Assembly (NCBI GenBank): GCA_016711405.1
Contig: JADJSZ010000012.1
Coordinates: 67,097 to 131,096, forward strand
Direction of reading: 5' to 3'
Length of the DNA: 64,000 nucleotides
Source: Candidatus Hadersleviella danica
GTDB taxonomy: Bacteria > Chloroflexota > Anaerolineae > Promineifilales > Promineifilaceae
Part shown: one piece after another, positions 8,131 to 17,662 of the stretch
Position numbering within the stretch: position 1 is the first letter of the stretch
Layout of the letters: every line of letters starts with the position of its first letter
The notes under the pieces: generated by a model
Told to the model about the DNA's origin: nothing
The model's database searches: none
Seen by the model: only the letters and a program-made list of their open reading frames with translations
Position numbers and translations under genes: made by a program

Positions 8131-8988
8131 ATGTTCGCTTTACTTTTAGGAAATATGCAAGATGGCGGGTTGCCCCATGCGGGATGTGTCTGTGGCAATT
8201 GCACGGCCGCACGCCGCCCCGACTTCCCACCCCATTATGTGACCAGTTTGGCGGTGGTGGATGAGCGGCAAACGCCACCAGCCGTTTATGTGTTGGATGC
8301 CTCGCCCGACATTAAGCACCAGTTGCACCTGTTGGCTCCGTGGCTGGGGGCGCACCCCAGCCAACCACACCGTCTGCGCCAACCCGACGGAATTTTCCTG
8401 ACCCACGGCCACATGGGGCATGTGGATGGGCTGGCGCAATTGGGCAAGGAGGCGATGAATGTTCAACAATTGCCTGTCTATGCGTCGCCTGTGTTGGGGG
8501 AGTTGGTGGTGGAGAATGGGTTGTGGCGGCCGTGGGCGCATCAGTTGGTTCTGCGGCCGTTGACGGCCGCAAAACCCATCACCCTTGCCCCCGATTTAAC
8601 CATCACCCCCCACCTTGTGCCCCACCGCGACGAGTGGGGCACGGGCACATTTGGCTTTGAGATACGCGGCCCCCACCGTTCGCTCTTTTATGTGCCCGAC
8701 ATTGACCATTGGAACCAGTGGCCAGCGGCCGAGGAGATTTTGGGGCGGGTAGATGTGGCCATTGTGGATGCGACTTTTTACAGCACCACCGAACTACACC
8801 GCCAAATAGCCATTCCCCATGCGACCATCCCCGAAACATTGCAACTATGGCAAAATTTGCCGAGTCAGTTGGTGCTGACCCATTTTAACCACACCAACCC
8901 TGTGCTAGACCCAACCAGCGCGGCGCGGGCGGCCGTCACGGCCGCTGGGGCAACAATTGGTGCTGTTGGGTTGCGCTGGGAACTCTGA
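8131..8988 (+). CDS. Metallo-beta-lactamase-fold hydrolase, PqqB-like
   Basis: The N-terminus LLLGNMQDGGLPHAGCVCGNC matches the PqqB subgroup, whose Cys pair binds zinc. FLTHGHMGHVDGL is the metal-site loop (HxHxGH in place of HxHxDH), with later His in HLVPHRDEW, PDIDHW and VLTHFNHTNP. At 285 residues it has normal length. No other pqq gene is in the window, so it is more likely a PqqB-like hydrolase of unknown substrate than a PQQ enzyme. No Shine-Dalgarno precedes ATG 8131; the upstream DNA is repeat. Confidence 0.75.
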   Translation: MFALLLGNMQDGGLPHAGCVCGNCTAARRPDFPPHYVTSLAVVDERQTPPAVYVLDASPDIKHQLHLLAPWLGAHPSQPHRLRQPDGIFLTHGHMGHVDGLAQLGKEAMNVQQLPVYASPVLGELVVENGLWRPWAHQLVLRPLTAAKPITLAPDLTITPHLVPHRDEWGTGTFGFEIRGPHRSLFYVPDIDHWNQWPAAEEILGRVDVAIVDATFYSTTELHRQIAIPHATIPETLQLWQNLPSQLVLTHFNHTNPVLDPTSAARAAVTAAGATIGAVGLRWEL

Positions 8989-8992
8989 GCGA

Positions 8993-9376
8993 TTACGGCT
9001 CAGGCTCGCCGACCAGATGAAAGTGGACGACGGGCACATCTTGAAAACGGCCGCCATTCACAATGAGGCGGTAGCCCGCCCCCAACTGCAATTGGGCGAC
9101 GAGTTGCTGGCTGGCGTGGAGCAAGTCGGGCCAAAAGGCGGCCGTGGGGGGAATATCCAACAAACTGGCATAGGCTTGTTTGGGCACAAGCAAGATATGG
9201 ATAGGGTAGCTAGGCTGGGGGTGGGCGAACGCCAGCACGTGGTCGCTCTCGTATAATCGTTGCACAGGCAGTAACCGATGGAGATGGCGCACGGCCGTGG
9301 CCATAAAAAAACGGCCGCCTCGTGACCGAGCCAGCCGCAATCCCAAACGCCCCATCCAAACTCTAAAATGGGCCAT
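8993..9376 (-). CDS. HIT-domain nucleotide hydrolase/transferase
   Basis: A small histidine-triad protein, predicted to act on nucleotide phosphoramidates or dinucleotides. The core YESDHVLAFAHPQPSYPIHILLVPK and the motif VPVVHFHLVG are clear. In the HxHxH triad the first His is Val, while the middle (nucleophile) and last His remain. The start is taken at ATG 9376, one base after the stop of the upstream Cys-rich gene, which implies translational coupling. The frame stays open to 9478, inside that other gene. Confidence 0.8.
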   Translation of the reverse strand: MAHFRVWMGRLGLRLARSRGGRFFMATAVRHLHRLLPVQRLYESDHVLAFAHPQPSYPIHILLVPKQAYASLLDIPPTAAFWPDLLHASQQLVAQLQLGAGYRLIVNGGRFQDVPVVHFHLVGEPEP

Positions 9377-9377
9377 C

Positions 9378-9599
9378 CTACGGCCCAAACATATCCAACA
9401 CAGGCGCATACATCGCCTTACACCCACCAATACAAGAGCAACCATCGGGTGGCAAAGTGGGTACGGTATCAAATTCATACACCCCTTCGATGGCTACACA
9501 AACGGGACAAGCCTCGCCCGGAACCAAAATCCGCACCTTTGTCGCTAATCCCGCCTTAATTTTTTTGAGTCCCTCTTCGTGTTGCTGTACAGTTAGCAT
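9378..9599 (-). CDS. Small Cys-rich protein of unknown function
   Basis: 73 residues beginning MLTVQQHEEGLKKIKAGL, with CPVC near residue 31 and CSCIGGC near 54, a likely metal site or redox-active pairs. GGAG lies about 8 bases before ATG 9599. It is coupled to the HIT gene downstream. I do not recognise the family; a zinc-ribbon-like role is only a guess. Confidence 0.6.
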   Translation of the reverse strand: MLTVQQHEEGLKKIKAGLATKVRILVPGEACPVCVAIEGVYEFDTVPTLPPDGCSCIGGCKAMYAPVLDMFGP

Positions 9600-9609
9600 A
9601 ATATCTCCA

Positions 9610-9789
9610 CAAAAGTTATTCGTTACTGGTTATTCGTTACTCAGCACTCAGCAATTATCTTCTCTGGTGAATTTTAGTGGCAACCCCGCCGCTGGGCAAA
9701 CTGGTTAAGTAGAAAGCTGTAAGCTGTAAGCCATAAGCCGTAAGCAGCACTCAACACTCAACACTCAACACTCAGCACTCAACACTCCT
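9610..9789. repeat. Heptamer arrays AGCTGTA and ACACTCA abutting a start codon
   Basis: TTATTCG/TTACTGG units (9617-9645), then AGCTGTA, AGCCATA, AGCCGTA units (from 9715) changing without loss of register into GCACTCA/ACACTCA units that end at the ATG at 9790. Period 7 throughout the last 70 bases. Confidence 0.85.
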
Positions 9790-12202
9790 ATGAGCGTCAT
9801 CTGGTACAAAGTTTGGTTCGATTTATGGCAAAAAAAAGGGCGCACCTTATTGGCCGTTCTCAGCATTTCAGCGGGGGTGTTTGCCGTGGGCACGATATTT
9901 GGCATGGTAGACCAACTGCTCAGCACGATGGATGCGCGGCATGTGGAAACCAACCCCTCGCATATTAACGTGGTGCTGGGGCAACGAATAGACAAAGACA
10001 CGGCCGAGGCCCTCCTCCGCATCCCCGGCGTGAGCGGGGTCGAAGTGCTCAACATCTGGAGCACACGCTACAAAACGGCCGCCTCCGACGAATGGCAATC
10101 CGCCACCATCGCGATGCGCGACGATTTCGAGAACCAGCAATTTGACCACCTGACTCTGACGGCCGGGCGTACTCACCCAACAAGAAATCGCCGTCGAACG
10201 GCTCTCCAGCGAAGCGTTCGGCATCAACATGGGCGATGAAATCCTGCTCGAACTAAACAGCACCGACCGACGTTTTGTCGTGGGGGGCATGATTCGCCAC
10301 CCCTTTGTGCCCCCACCCGAGTTTGGCGGCGATACCTACCTCATGGTCAGCCCCGAAGTAATGGCGCGGATGGGGCCAGCCCAAGGGGAATTCAACCAAC
10401 TGCTCATCCAAGTAGACCCCTACAGCGAAGCGTATGCCCGCGATCGCATGGCGGTCATCAAAGAGCAATTGGCCAAACAAGGCATCCCCATTTCCGTGAG
10501 CATCTACCAAACCCCCGAAGCACATTGGGGACGGCCGTTTGTCCTCGGCATCACCCTCGTCTTGCAAGTGCTGGCCATCGTCTCGCTGATGGCCAGCGTC
10601 ATCTTGGTCATCAACACCATGACGGCCGTGATTACCCAGCAAACAGACCAAATCGGGGTGCTTAAAGCGATTGGCGGCACAACTGGCATCATCACCCGCG
10701 TTTATTTGGCGGGGGTGTTTGTGTATGGTTTGTTAGCGGCCGTTGTCGCCCTGCCCGGCGGCATGTTTGCCGCCTACATGGCCAGCAAATTTTTGCTGAA
10801 CATCTTCAACATAGATTACGACGACTTCCAATTCTCGAATCGCGCCGTGCTATTTCAGGTGTTGGCGGCCGTGGTCGCTCCCTTACTGGCCGCCCTCTGG
10901 CCCGTTCTCAGCGGAGCCAACATCTCGGTGCGCGAGGCCATCGCCTCCTACGGCTTGGGCGGCGATTTTGGCTACAGCCGGCTCGATAAATGGATTGAAC
11001 GCATCGGCGAACGCTGGCTCTCCTCCCCCTATGCCATTGCCCTCGGCAATGTCTTTCGGCGCAAGGGGAGGCTCCTGCTCACCCAAATCGTCTTGGTCAC
11101 GGCCGGCACCATGTTCATCATGGTGCTCACCCTCTCCAACTCACTCAGCAACACCCTCGAAAACGAGCTAAACCGGCGCGGCTACGATATTCGCATCACC
11201 TTCCCGCGCAATGCACGGGTGGAGGTGGTGGAAGGTGCGGCCGAGCAGTTGGCTTTGGTCGAAGCGGCCGAGGGCTGGTACACCATCACAGGCACTGTGT
11301 TGCGCGAGGGGCAACGGGTGCAAGACACGGCCGGGCTGGGTGGCGAGCTATATGGCGTGCCCACGGGGAGCCAAATGTACCAACCCAACATCGTGCGCGG
11401 CCGTTGGCTCACGGCCGAAGACACGGGCAACGTCGTCGTTATCAGCCAAGAGACGGCCGAATTCAACAACCTCGTCGTGGGGGATGTGCTGACGATTGAC
11501 CTCGGCCCCATTGGCCAATCCAATTGGACGATTATCGGCACGTATCAGGCCATCACCTCTGAACCAATTGCCACCGACCCGATTTACGCCCCCGCCCCGG
11601 CCGTGGTGCAAGTGACCAAAAAGACGCAACAAGCGCGGCAATTGCTTGTCCGCACGGCCGACCCCACGGCCGAAACAACACTGGCCGTGATGACTTATCT
11701 GCGCAATGAGTTTGAGAGCCAAAACATCCCTGTCAACATGTTCACCACCCGCACCATTTTTCAGGAGCGGGAATACGCCTACAACCAATTCGGCATCCTG
11801 ACCCAATTGCTTCTCTTTTTGGCCATTGTGATGGGATTGGTGGGGGGCATTGGGCTGATGGGCGCTCTTTCCATCAGCGTGGTGGAGCGCACCCGCGAAA
11901 TTGGGGTGCTTCGCGCCATTGGGGCCGATTCGCCAACGATTATGGGTATGTTTGTGATGGAGGGGTTGTTGCAGGGGGTGTTGAGTTGGTTTGTTGCGGT
12001 TCCCCTCGCGCTGGCGGTGGCACGGCCGCTTTCCGCCACCCTCGGCCGTGTCATTCTCGATACGGCGCTCGATTTTTCGTTTAGCTATGCGGCCGTGGGC
12101 ACGTGGCTGGCCGCCATTTTATTCATTGCCACGGCCGCCTCCCTCTACCCCGCCTACAGCGCCACCCGCATCAGCGTCCGCGCCAGTTTGGCCTACGGCT
12201 AG
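9790..12202 (+). CDS. FtsX/MacB-family ABC transporter permease (frameshifted)
   Basis: An integral membrane permease of about 800 residues with two FtsX-type halves. Each half has a periplasmic domain between membrane segments: the first TM near residues 15-40, clusters of three around VLGITLVLQVLAIV and the C-terminal FGILTQLLLFLAIV. It probably works with a separate ATPase in lipoprotein or peptide export; no ATPase gene is adjacent. The first ~125 codons are in another frame. The parts join near 10165-10171 (TAGRV-LTQQEIAVERL), where one base is in excess or two are missing. Confidence 0.8.
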
Positions 12203-12213
12203 TGGTGGTATAA

Positions 12214-12322
12214 TGGTTATTTGTTATTGGTTACTCGTTATTCGTTACTGGTGCATTGCCGTAATGAGTTACCAATAACCAAATAACCCAATAACCAGTA
12301 ACTAATAACCAATAACTCCCTT
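12214..12322. repeat. TTATTGG and TAACCAA heptamer arrays, inverted pair
   Basis: GTTATTTGTTATTGGTTACTCG units face AATAACCAGTAACTAATAACC units across a short loop. The second arm ends just before ATG 12323. Confidence 0.8.
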
Positions 12323-12565
12323 ATGCAACAACCACCCCGTAAAGACCGTCGGCCGCGTCGGCCGCAACCTAGCACACCCGCCATTCCTGTCACCCCCGCC
12401 AGCAGTTCGCGGCGGCCGTCCATTCGCCAAGCCCGCAAGCAAGCGGGCGAAACCAACCTGCGCGAAGAATACGCCTACGTCTTGCGCGATTTGCGCCACA
12501 TCCTCATCCTCGCGGCCGTCATGTTCGCCCTGCTCATTGCCACCAACCTGTTTCTAGCAGGCTAA
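12323..12565 (+). CDS. Small single-pass membrane protein, unknown function
   Basis: 80 residues: a very basic, Pro-rich N-terminal half (RKDRRPRRPQ), a charged helix with REEYAYVLRDLRHI, and a C-terminal hydrophobic segment LILAAVMFALLIATNLFL. Codon use matches its neighbours, which supports it as a gene. It would lie with the N-terminus in the cytoplasm. Family not recognised. Confidence 0.6.
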   Translation: MQQPPRKDRRPRRPQPSTPAIPVTPASSSRRPSIRQARKQAGETNLREEYAYVLRDLRHILILAAVMFALLIATNLFLAG

Positions 12566-12570
12566 GGTAA

Positions 12571-12640
12571 TTAGGAAGGACGAGTTACGAATTACGATAA
12601 TTCCTGAGCAATCTCGTACTTCGTACTTCGTATTTCGTCC
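12571..12640. repeat. ACGAGTT/TCGTACT heptamer inverted pair
   Basis: AAGGACGAGTTACGAATTACGA faces TCGTACTTCGTACTTCGTATTTCGTCCTT: a hairpin with 7-bp periodic arms between convergent genes, possibly a bidirectional transcription end. Confidence 0.75.
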
Positions 12641-12641
12641 T

Positions 12642-14300
12642 TTACTCCCCCTTCCCCACTGGCAACGTAAACCAAAAGCGACTCCCCTCGCCCACGGCGC
12701 TTTGCACCCCTACCTTCCCCCCCATCTTGGAGACAATGCGCTCCACAATAGAAAGACCCAAGCCGTGGCCGTGGCGGCGGCTTTTGCCAATTTGGCTAAA
12801 CGGTTGGAAGAGTTGTTTTTGGTCGGCCGCCGCAATGCCTGCCCCCTCATCCTGCACCCAAAAACGAACAGCTTTTTGGTCGGCCAATAGCTCCGCCCCT
12901 AAGGTCAGGCGGGGTGGTTCGCCGCCATATTTAAGGCCATTGGTGAGGTAGTTATACCAGACCTCCTCCACCCACGGGGCATAGCCCACGGCCGTCGGCC
13001 ACACCTCAGGCAGGCGAATCTCCGCCCCACTTTCCCTAATTTGGTCGCTGAGGCGGTCGCTCACTTCGCGCACAATGGCGGCCATATCGAGCGGCAAAGC
13101 GGAAACTTCCGTTTGGCGCACGGCCGCCAACAAGAGCAGAGCCTCCACCACCTTGCTCATGCGCCGGCTATTCACGGCCACAAATTGGGCTGGCTCCAGC
13201 AGTTGTTGGCGGTTCAGCGGCCGTGTCTCGTCGCTCAAATCCATGCGCAGTAATTCGGCAAACCCCATTACCCGCGCCAGCATGTTTTGGATATCGTGGG
13301 CGACTGTGTGGGCAAAGGCATCGAGTTCGGCGTTGCGCTCCTCGAGTTCGGCCGTGTAGCGGCGCAGGGCGCGCACCAGCCGGGCGTTTTCAATGGCGAT
13401 GGCGGCCGAGGCGGCCAACGTCTTGGCCACGTTAAGGTCATCTTGGTTAAACGCCCCCTCAAACTTGTTCACCACCTCCAACACCCCCAACACCTCGTCC
13501 CGCATTTGCATCGGCACAGCCATCAGTGATTGGGTTTGGAAATTGATTTTGACATCAATATCGGCCAAAAAGCGCACATCGTCTGTGGTTTGTTGCACCA
13601 CCGCACTGCGATTGTTGCTGGCCACCCAGCCCACCACCCCTTGCCCCGCCTCCACGCGCACCCCTTTTAGAGGTGGCGAAACCACTTGGTCTGTCACCGC
13701 TTGGCAAACCAAATAGGCACGTTGCTCATCGCCCCACAGCCACAGGGAACAGCCCTGTGCGCCCATAATTTCAATGGTGGCTGTTAAAATCCGCTCCACC
13801 ACCTCATCGGGGTCGTGAATCGAAGTGACTTCATGGCTAATTTGGTTAAGAAGGGAAAGGGCGCGATTGCGCCCCTGCAAAACGGCCAACATCTGTTGCT
13901 TGTCGCGCTCCAGTCGATGCCGAACCAGCAACCGCTCCACAACGATGGGCAATAGCTCCAAATACCCGCCCCCCGCATCCTGCATCAGATAATCCCCTGC
14001 TCCAAGGCGCATCGCCTCGACCACCAACTGCTCTTGCCCCGGCGGGATGAGCAAAATGGTGGCGGGCAAGGCTCCGTGCTGGCGCAATTGGTGGAGCAAT
14101 TGCACCCCATCTTGGGCAGATGCCTCGTGCCGCACGATGAGCAAATCGTGGCGGTTGGTTTGGTAGTGCCGCCAACCCGCTTGGCCATCGGCCGCTATTT
14201 CTACGTCATATCCCCCTAAACGGAGCTTTTCCCCCACCAATCCTGCCAAACTCGGTTGTGGCTCCGTGTACAAAATTTGGGCAGTTGGTGGCAAGCGCAT
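12642..14300 (-). CDS. GAF-domain histidine kinase with degenerate receiver domain
   Basis: Signal-transducing kinase. Order: receiver-like domain (8-125), GAF sensor (about 150-305), coiled-coil, dimerisation/phosphoacceptor domain with HTVAHDIQNM (His335), and HATPase_c with N box NYLTNGLKYGG, G1 DEGAGI and G2 HGHGLGLSI. In the receiver the expected phospho-Asp is Arg57 (DLLIVRHEA), so it cannot be phosphorylated normally and is a pseudo-receiver. No membrane segment, so cytoplasmic. No paired response regulator is adjacent. Confidence 0.88.
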   Translation of the reverse strand: MRLPPTAQILYTEPQPSLAGLVGEKLRLGGYDVEIAADGQAGWRHYQTNRHDLLIVRHEASAQDGVQLLHQLRQHGALPATILLIPPGQEQLVVEAMRLGAGDYLMQDAGGGYLELLPIVVERLLVRHRLERDKQQMLAVLQGRNRALSLLNQISHEVTSIHDPDEVVERILTATIEIMGAQGCSLWLWGDEQRAYLVCQAVTDQVVSPPLKGVRVEAGQGVVGWVASNNRSAVVQQTTDDVRFLADIDVKINFQTQSLMAVPMQMRDEVLGVLEVVNKFEGAFNQDDLNVAKTLAASAAIAIENARLVRALRRYTAELEERNAELDAFAHTVAHDIQNMLARVMGFAELLRMDLSDETRPLNRQQLLEPAQFVAVNSRRMSKVVEALLLLAAVRQTEVSALPLDMAAIVREVSDRLSDQIRESGAEIRLPEVWPTAVGYAPWVEEVWYNYLTNGLKYGGEPPRLTLGAELLADQKAVRFWVQDEGAGIAAADQKQLFQPFSQIGKSRRHGHGLGLSIVERIVSKMGGKVGVQSAVGEGSRFWFTLPVGKGE

Positions 14301-14302
14301 AG

Positions 14303-14416
14303 GGAGTGAGAAGTAAGAGGTGAAAGGTGAAAGGTGAGAAGTGAAAGGTGAGAAGTGAAGATAGTTGGGCAGACACCTGCCACTTTTTACATTTCACTTC
14401 TCACTTCTCACCTCTT
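14303..14416. repeat. GTGAAAG/TCACTTC heptamer inverted pair
   Basis: GTGAAAG and GTGAGAA units (14307-14360) face CACTTCT/CACCTCT units (14393-14416), period 7. The right arm supplies the stop codon of the next leftward gene. Confidence 0.85.
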
Positions 14417-15382
14417 ACCACCACGGCTTAAAGGGGATAGATGTTTTGCCAATGACATTCGTCTCGCCGGGGTAGCGAATAAACACTGTCAGACGCACTT
14501 CTTCGCCAAGGGTTAGCTCGGGCAATTCGAGGATGCTCTGCAAGGTTCCAAGGTCGTTGGTGGCTCCTTCGAGTTCTTGGGTGTAGCTCAAGGCTCCTTG
14601 GGTTATTTCTAGCTCAACCTGCACACCGGGGATGGGTTGGCGGTCGCGGCTTTCGACAATGACATAGAGGATTTGTTGGTCGCCCGCATATAAAATGGGG
14701 GAGCTAACGGCCGCTGTCACCTCGGCCGCTGTCACGCGCAGTTGGTCATCGGGGATGAACACATTAGCGATGGGGTCGTAAACCTCGTACAAATAATGGG
14801 CACGGCCGAGCAAGCCCACCTGTATTTGCCGTTCAGGTGGTGCTTCGGGGTGCCATTCCAAACGGGCATTCTCAAAGTAGTGCACCCGCAACTCCCCCTC
14901 ATCTAGTTGTGGCGAAAGCGGCTGGCCAAAGAGCAATTCCCCTTTGTTGGCCTCATAAAAGGTCAGGAATTGATCTTGAACGGTGTAGCCCGTCTCGAAT
15001 AAACGGCTGGGGCCAGTGGCAGGCACAGTGGCGGGGATTGGCGCATCCAACCCATCAAGTGCCCATGCGCCCAAAGCGGCAATGAGAATATCGTCTGGCG
15101 TGGCAGGATCATATTCAAGCCGTGCCCGCTCAAAGTATTGCACCATGCGCTCGCTGGTGGGGTCTTCAAACAGGGGGGTATAGGGCAAGCCAAAGACATC
15201 TTCCCCCCGTTTTCCTCATAGAACAATTCCAAACTAGGGTCTATACAAGCGTTGGCGCAAACTGTTGCGGAGGGGTCGGCCGTGCAGGCGACCAATCCCA
15301 CGATGCCCCAAATGATGACAACCACCAGCCCGACCAGCGGCCGTGACCAAAGTGTTGTCCTAAGTTGCGTGTTGGTATTCAT
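14415..15382 (-). CDS. Secreted lipoprotein with YFE-type repeats (frameshifted)
   Basis: About 322 residues. An N-terminal membrane segment ends in the lipobox GLVAC, so it is probably a lipid-anchored surface protein. Two copies of a ~45-residue motif follow: FYEENGG...VQYFERARLEYDP and FYEANKG...VHYFENARLEWHP. A C-terminal beta-rich region resembles an Ig-like domain (IPGVQVELEITQG). The parts are joined by adding one base to the C6 run at 15203-15208 (FYEENGGEDVFGLPYTP). It starts one base after the rsgA stop. Function unknown. Confidence 0.7.
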
Positions 15383-15383
15383 A

Positions 15384-16328
15384 TCAATATGCCATTTGGT
15401 GGAGGGTTTCATGCTCTTCACGTAAACGCAAGTAGCTATCATAACGCTGGGGCGATAACTGCCCGTCCGCCAACGCTTGGCGCACCGCACAACCGGGTTC
15501 GTGCTTGTGGGTGCAATTGCTAAATTGGCATTGCGGCACGAGGGGCGCAATGTCTACAAAATAGGCATCCAACTCTTCCGCTTCGATATCGTACAAAGCC
15601 ACCCCGCGAATGCCGGGGGTATCGGCCACATAACCGCCCCCTTCCAGCGGGATGAGTTCTGAGTAGCGGGTGGTGTGCAATCCCTTGCCCGTCGCTTTGC
15701 TCACGGCCGAAACCCTGCGGCCGAGATCTGGTTGCACACTGTTCAACAAACTCGATTTGCCCACCCCCGATGAGCCTGAAAAAACAGAAATTTTGCCCAA
15801 TAACCGCTCCCGCAACGCCTCGATGCCGATTTGGCGGGTGACACTGGTGTACAACACGGGGTAGCCAATCTGCTCATACACCCCAAATAATGTCTGCGCT
15901 TCCTCTTCGGCTCCCAAATCAATTTTGTTGACACAAATAATAACGGGCAAATTGCTCCGCTCGGCCATGACAAGGAGCCTGTCTAGTTTGCGGAGACTTG
16001 GTTCGGGAGTGCGGATGGCAAAGACAAAAATGACTTGGTCGGGGTTGGCCACGAGCACTTGCTCTTGGTCGGCCGTGACTTGGCGGTTGTTGCCGCTCGG
16101 CCGTGTGCGCGAAATGACCCGTTCCCGCTCGGCCACACTATCCACCAAACCTGTTTGCCCATCGCTGGCCTCATCAGGGGTGAAGACGACATGGTCGCCC
16201 ACGGCCACAATGTCGCTGACTTGCCATGCCCGCTTGAGCTTGCCCGGCAAGCGGCAGACATAGGTCTCCCCAGCGGCCGTAACCACCGTGTAAAACCCGC
16301 TGATTGCTTTGATGACTAAACCTTGCAT
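15384..16328 (-). CDS. rsgA: Ribosome small-subunit-dependent GTPase A
   Basis: Assists late 30S maturation. It has an N-terminal OB fold (about 1-70), then a circularly permuted GTPase with G4 VNKID before G1 GSSGVGKSSL and G3 DTPGIR, and a C-terminal zinc motif CQFSNCTHKHEPGC. The order of G motifs is diagnostic. The start is set at ATG 16328 (MQGLVIKAISG), giving 314 residues. The open frame to 16391 reads through GGGACAA-type repeats. It is the first gene of a two-gene unit with the lipoprotein. Confidence 0.93.
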   Translation of the reverse strand: MQGLVIKAISGFYTVVTAAGETYVCRLPGKLKRAWQVSDIVAVGDHVVFTPDEASDGQTGLVDSVAERERVISRTRPSGNNRQVTADQEQVLVANPDQVIFVFAIRTPEPSLRKLDRLLVMAERSNLPVIICVNKIDLGAEEEAQTLFGVYEQIGYPVLYTSVTRQIGIEALRERLLGKISVFSGSSGVGKSSLLNSVQPDLGRRVSAVSKATGKGLHTTRYSELIPLEGGGYVADTPGIRGVALYDIEAEELDAYFVDIAPLVPQCQFSNCTHKHEPGCAVRQALADGQLSPQRYDSYLRLREEHETLHQMAY

Positions 16329-16487
16329 AAAAAGGGACGAGGGACAGGGGACAAGGGACGATTCCGATAACTTGTAACCTATCTCCAACAATAAAACGAT
16401 CTACCTAGATAGGAATTAGATTTCATTATAGCGTAAAGTCGGGGGGATTTCAGTAGGTGGTAGGTGAAATGTACGGGGGGCGCAGAT

Positions 16488-16514
16488 AAAAAAAAAGCAC
16501 CCAAGAGGGTGCTT
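16488..16514 (-). terminator. Intrinsic terminator after etfBA
   Basis: AAGCACCC (16495-16502), loop AAGA, GGGTGCTT (16507-16514). On the minus strand it is followed by nine T. It lies about 80 bp past the etfA stop. Confidence 0.88.
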
Positions 16515-16515
16515 C

Positions 16516-16592
16516 GCACGTGAAAGGTGAAAAGTAAAAGGTAGAAGGTGGGCGTATATCCCACTTTTACCTTTTACCTTTCACTTTTTTCT
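16516..16592. repeat. GTGAAAG/TTTACCT heptamer inverted pair
   Basis: ACGTGAAAGGTGAAAAGTAAAAGG faces CTTTTACCTTTTACCTTTCACTT, period 7, in the space between etfA and its terminator. Confidence 0.8.
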
Positions 16593-16594
16593 TC

Positions 16595-17569
16595 TTAGCC
16601 GAGCCGTTTGGCGAATGCCGCTTGCAGGGCAGGGAGAATTGTGAATAAATCGCCGACGATGCCGTAGCTGGCTAATTTAAAGATAGGGGCTTCCCCATCT
16701 TTGTTGATGGCTACGATGACTTTGGCCGTGCGCATCCCCGCTTGGTGCTGGATGGCGCCGCTGATGCCACAGGCAATGTACAAATCGGGGCTGACGGTTT
16801 TGCCCGTTTGCCCAACTTGGTGCTCGTAGGGAATCCAGCCCGCATCCACGGCCGCCCGCGAAGCCCCTAACGCGCCGCCCAACGTCTCAGCCAACGCCTT
16901 CACGGGGGCAAACCCCTCGGGGCCACCCACGCCACGGCCGCCGCTGACGATGATTTTGGCTTCGGTCAGGCTCACGCCGCCCTCTTTGGCCTTAAAGCCG
17001 ACCACGGCCGTTGTCAAATCCCCTTCGGCCACGATGGGGTCAATCCAGTGCGCCTCGCCCGTGTTGCCCATGGAGGTGGCGGGGGAAAAGGCCCGGCTCC
17101 GCAGGGTGACGATTTGCAGGCCAGCGGGAATGGTTGTGTCGCACAGCAATTTGCTGGCGTACACAGGGCGGGTGGCGAGGAGACGGCCGTTTTCGACCCG
17201 CAACCCCGTCACGTCGGCAATCACGCCCGCTTCTAAATCAGCGGCCACCCATGCCGATAAATCGCGCCCTTGGCTGGTTGCGCCCGCCAAGAACACATCG
17301 GGCGTGTATTCGCCCACAATGTGGCTCAGGAGGGGGCCATAGGCATCGGCGCGGTATTCGGCCAAACTGGGGTCATCTGCCCCCAACACGTTGTCCGCGC
17401 CCAAGTCAAAAGCGGCCGTGGCCACATCGCCCACCCCATGCCCCAACACAATCGCGGTTAGTTCCGCATCCAACTCATCGGCAATGCCCCGTGCCGCCCC
17501 CAACGCCTCCAAGCTGGCACTGACCATCTGCCCCTGATAGCTTTCGATGTATACGTATATGTTGCTCAT
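16595..17569 (-). CDS. etfA: Electron transfer flavoprotein alpha subunit
   Basis: FAD-binding subunit of ETF, which passes electrons from acyl-CoA dehydrogenases to the quinone pool. The C-terminal FAD motif is plain: IVSGGRGVGGPEGF, then GQTGKTVSPDLYIACGISG AIQHQAGM and AINKDGEAPIF. The N-terminal alpha/beta domain (1-190) is typical. 324 residues is normal. It follows etfB on the minus strand after a repeat-filled gap of about 90 bp, and ends before an intrinsic terminator. Confidence 0.95.
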   Translation of the reverse strand: MSNIYVYIESYQGQMVSASLEALGAARGIADELDAELTAIVLGHGVGDVATAAFDLGADNVLGADDPSLAEYRADAYGPLLSHIVGEYTPDVFLAGATSQGRDLSAWVAADLEAGVIADVTGLRVENGRLLATRPVYASKLLCDTTIPAGLQIVTLRSRAFSPATSMGNTGEAHWIDPIVAEGDLTTAVVGFKAKEGGVSLTEAKIIVSGGRGVGGPEGFAPVKALAETLGGALGASRAAVDAGWIPYEHQVGQTGKTVSPDLYIACGISGAIQHQAGMRTAKVIVAINKDGEAPIFKLASYGIVGDLFTILPALQAAFAKRLG

Positions 17570-17576
17570 AGTTTCA

Positions 17577-17662
17577 CCTAGGGAGTGATGAGTGGCGAGT
17601 GGTTAGTGGTTAGAAAAAGGCTCACTTGCCTCTAGCCACTAATCACTAACCACTAACCACTT
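17577..17662. repeat. AGTGGTT/AACCACT heptamer inverted pair between etfB and etfA
   Basis: GTGATGAGTGGCGAGTGGTTAGTGG faces CCACTAATCACTAACCACTAACCAC, period 7. As the hairpin lies inside an operon it must be transcribed through. Confidence 0.8.

Noticed and set aside
9610..9789. CRISPR array
   Set aside because: Repeat units are 7 bp and directly abutting, with no 25-40 bp spacers and no cas genes in the window.
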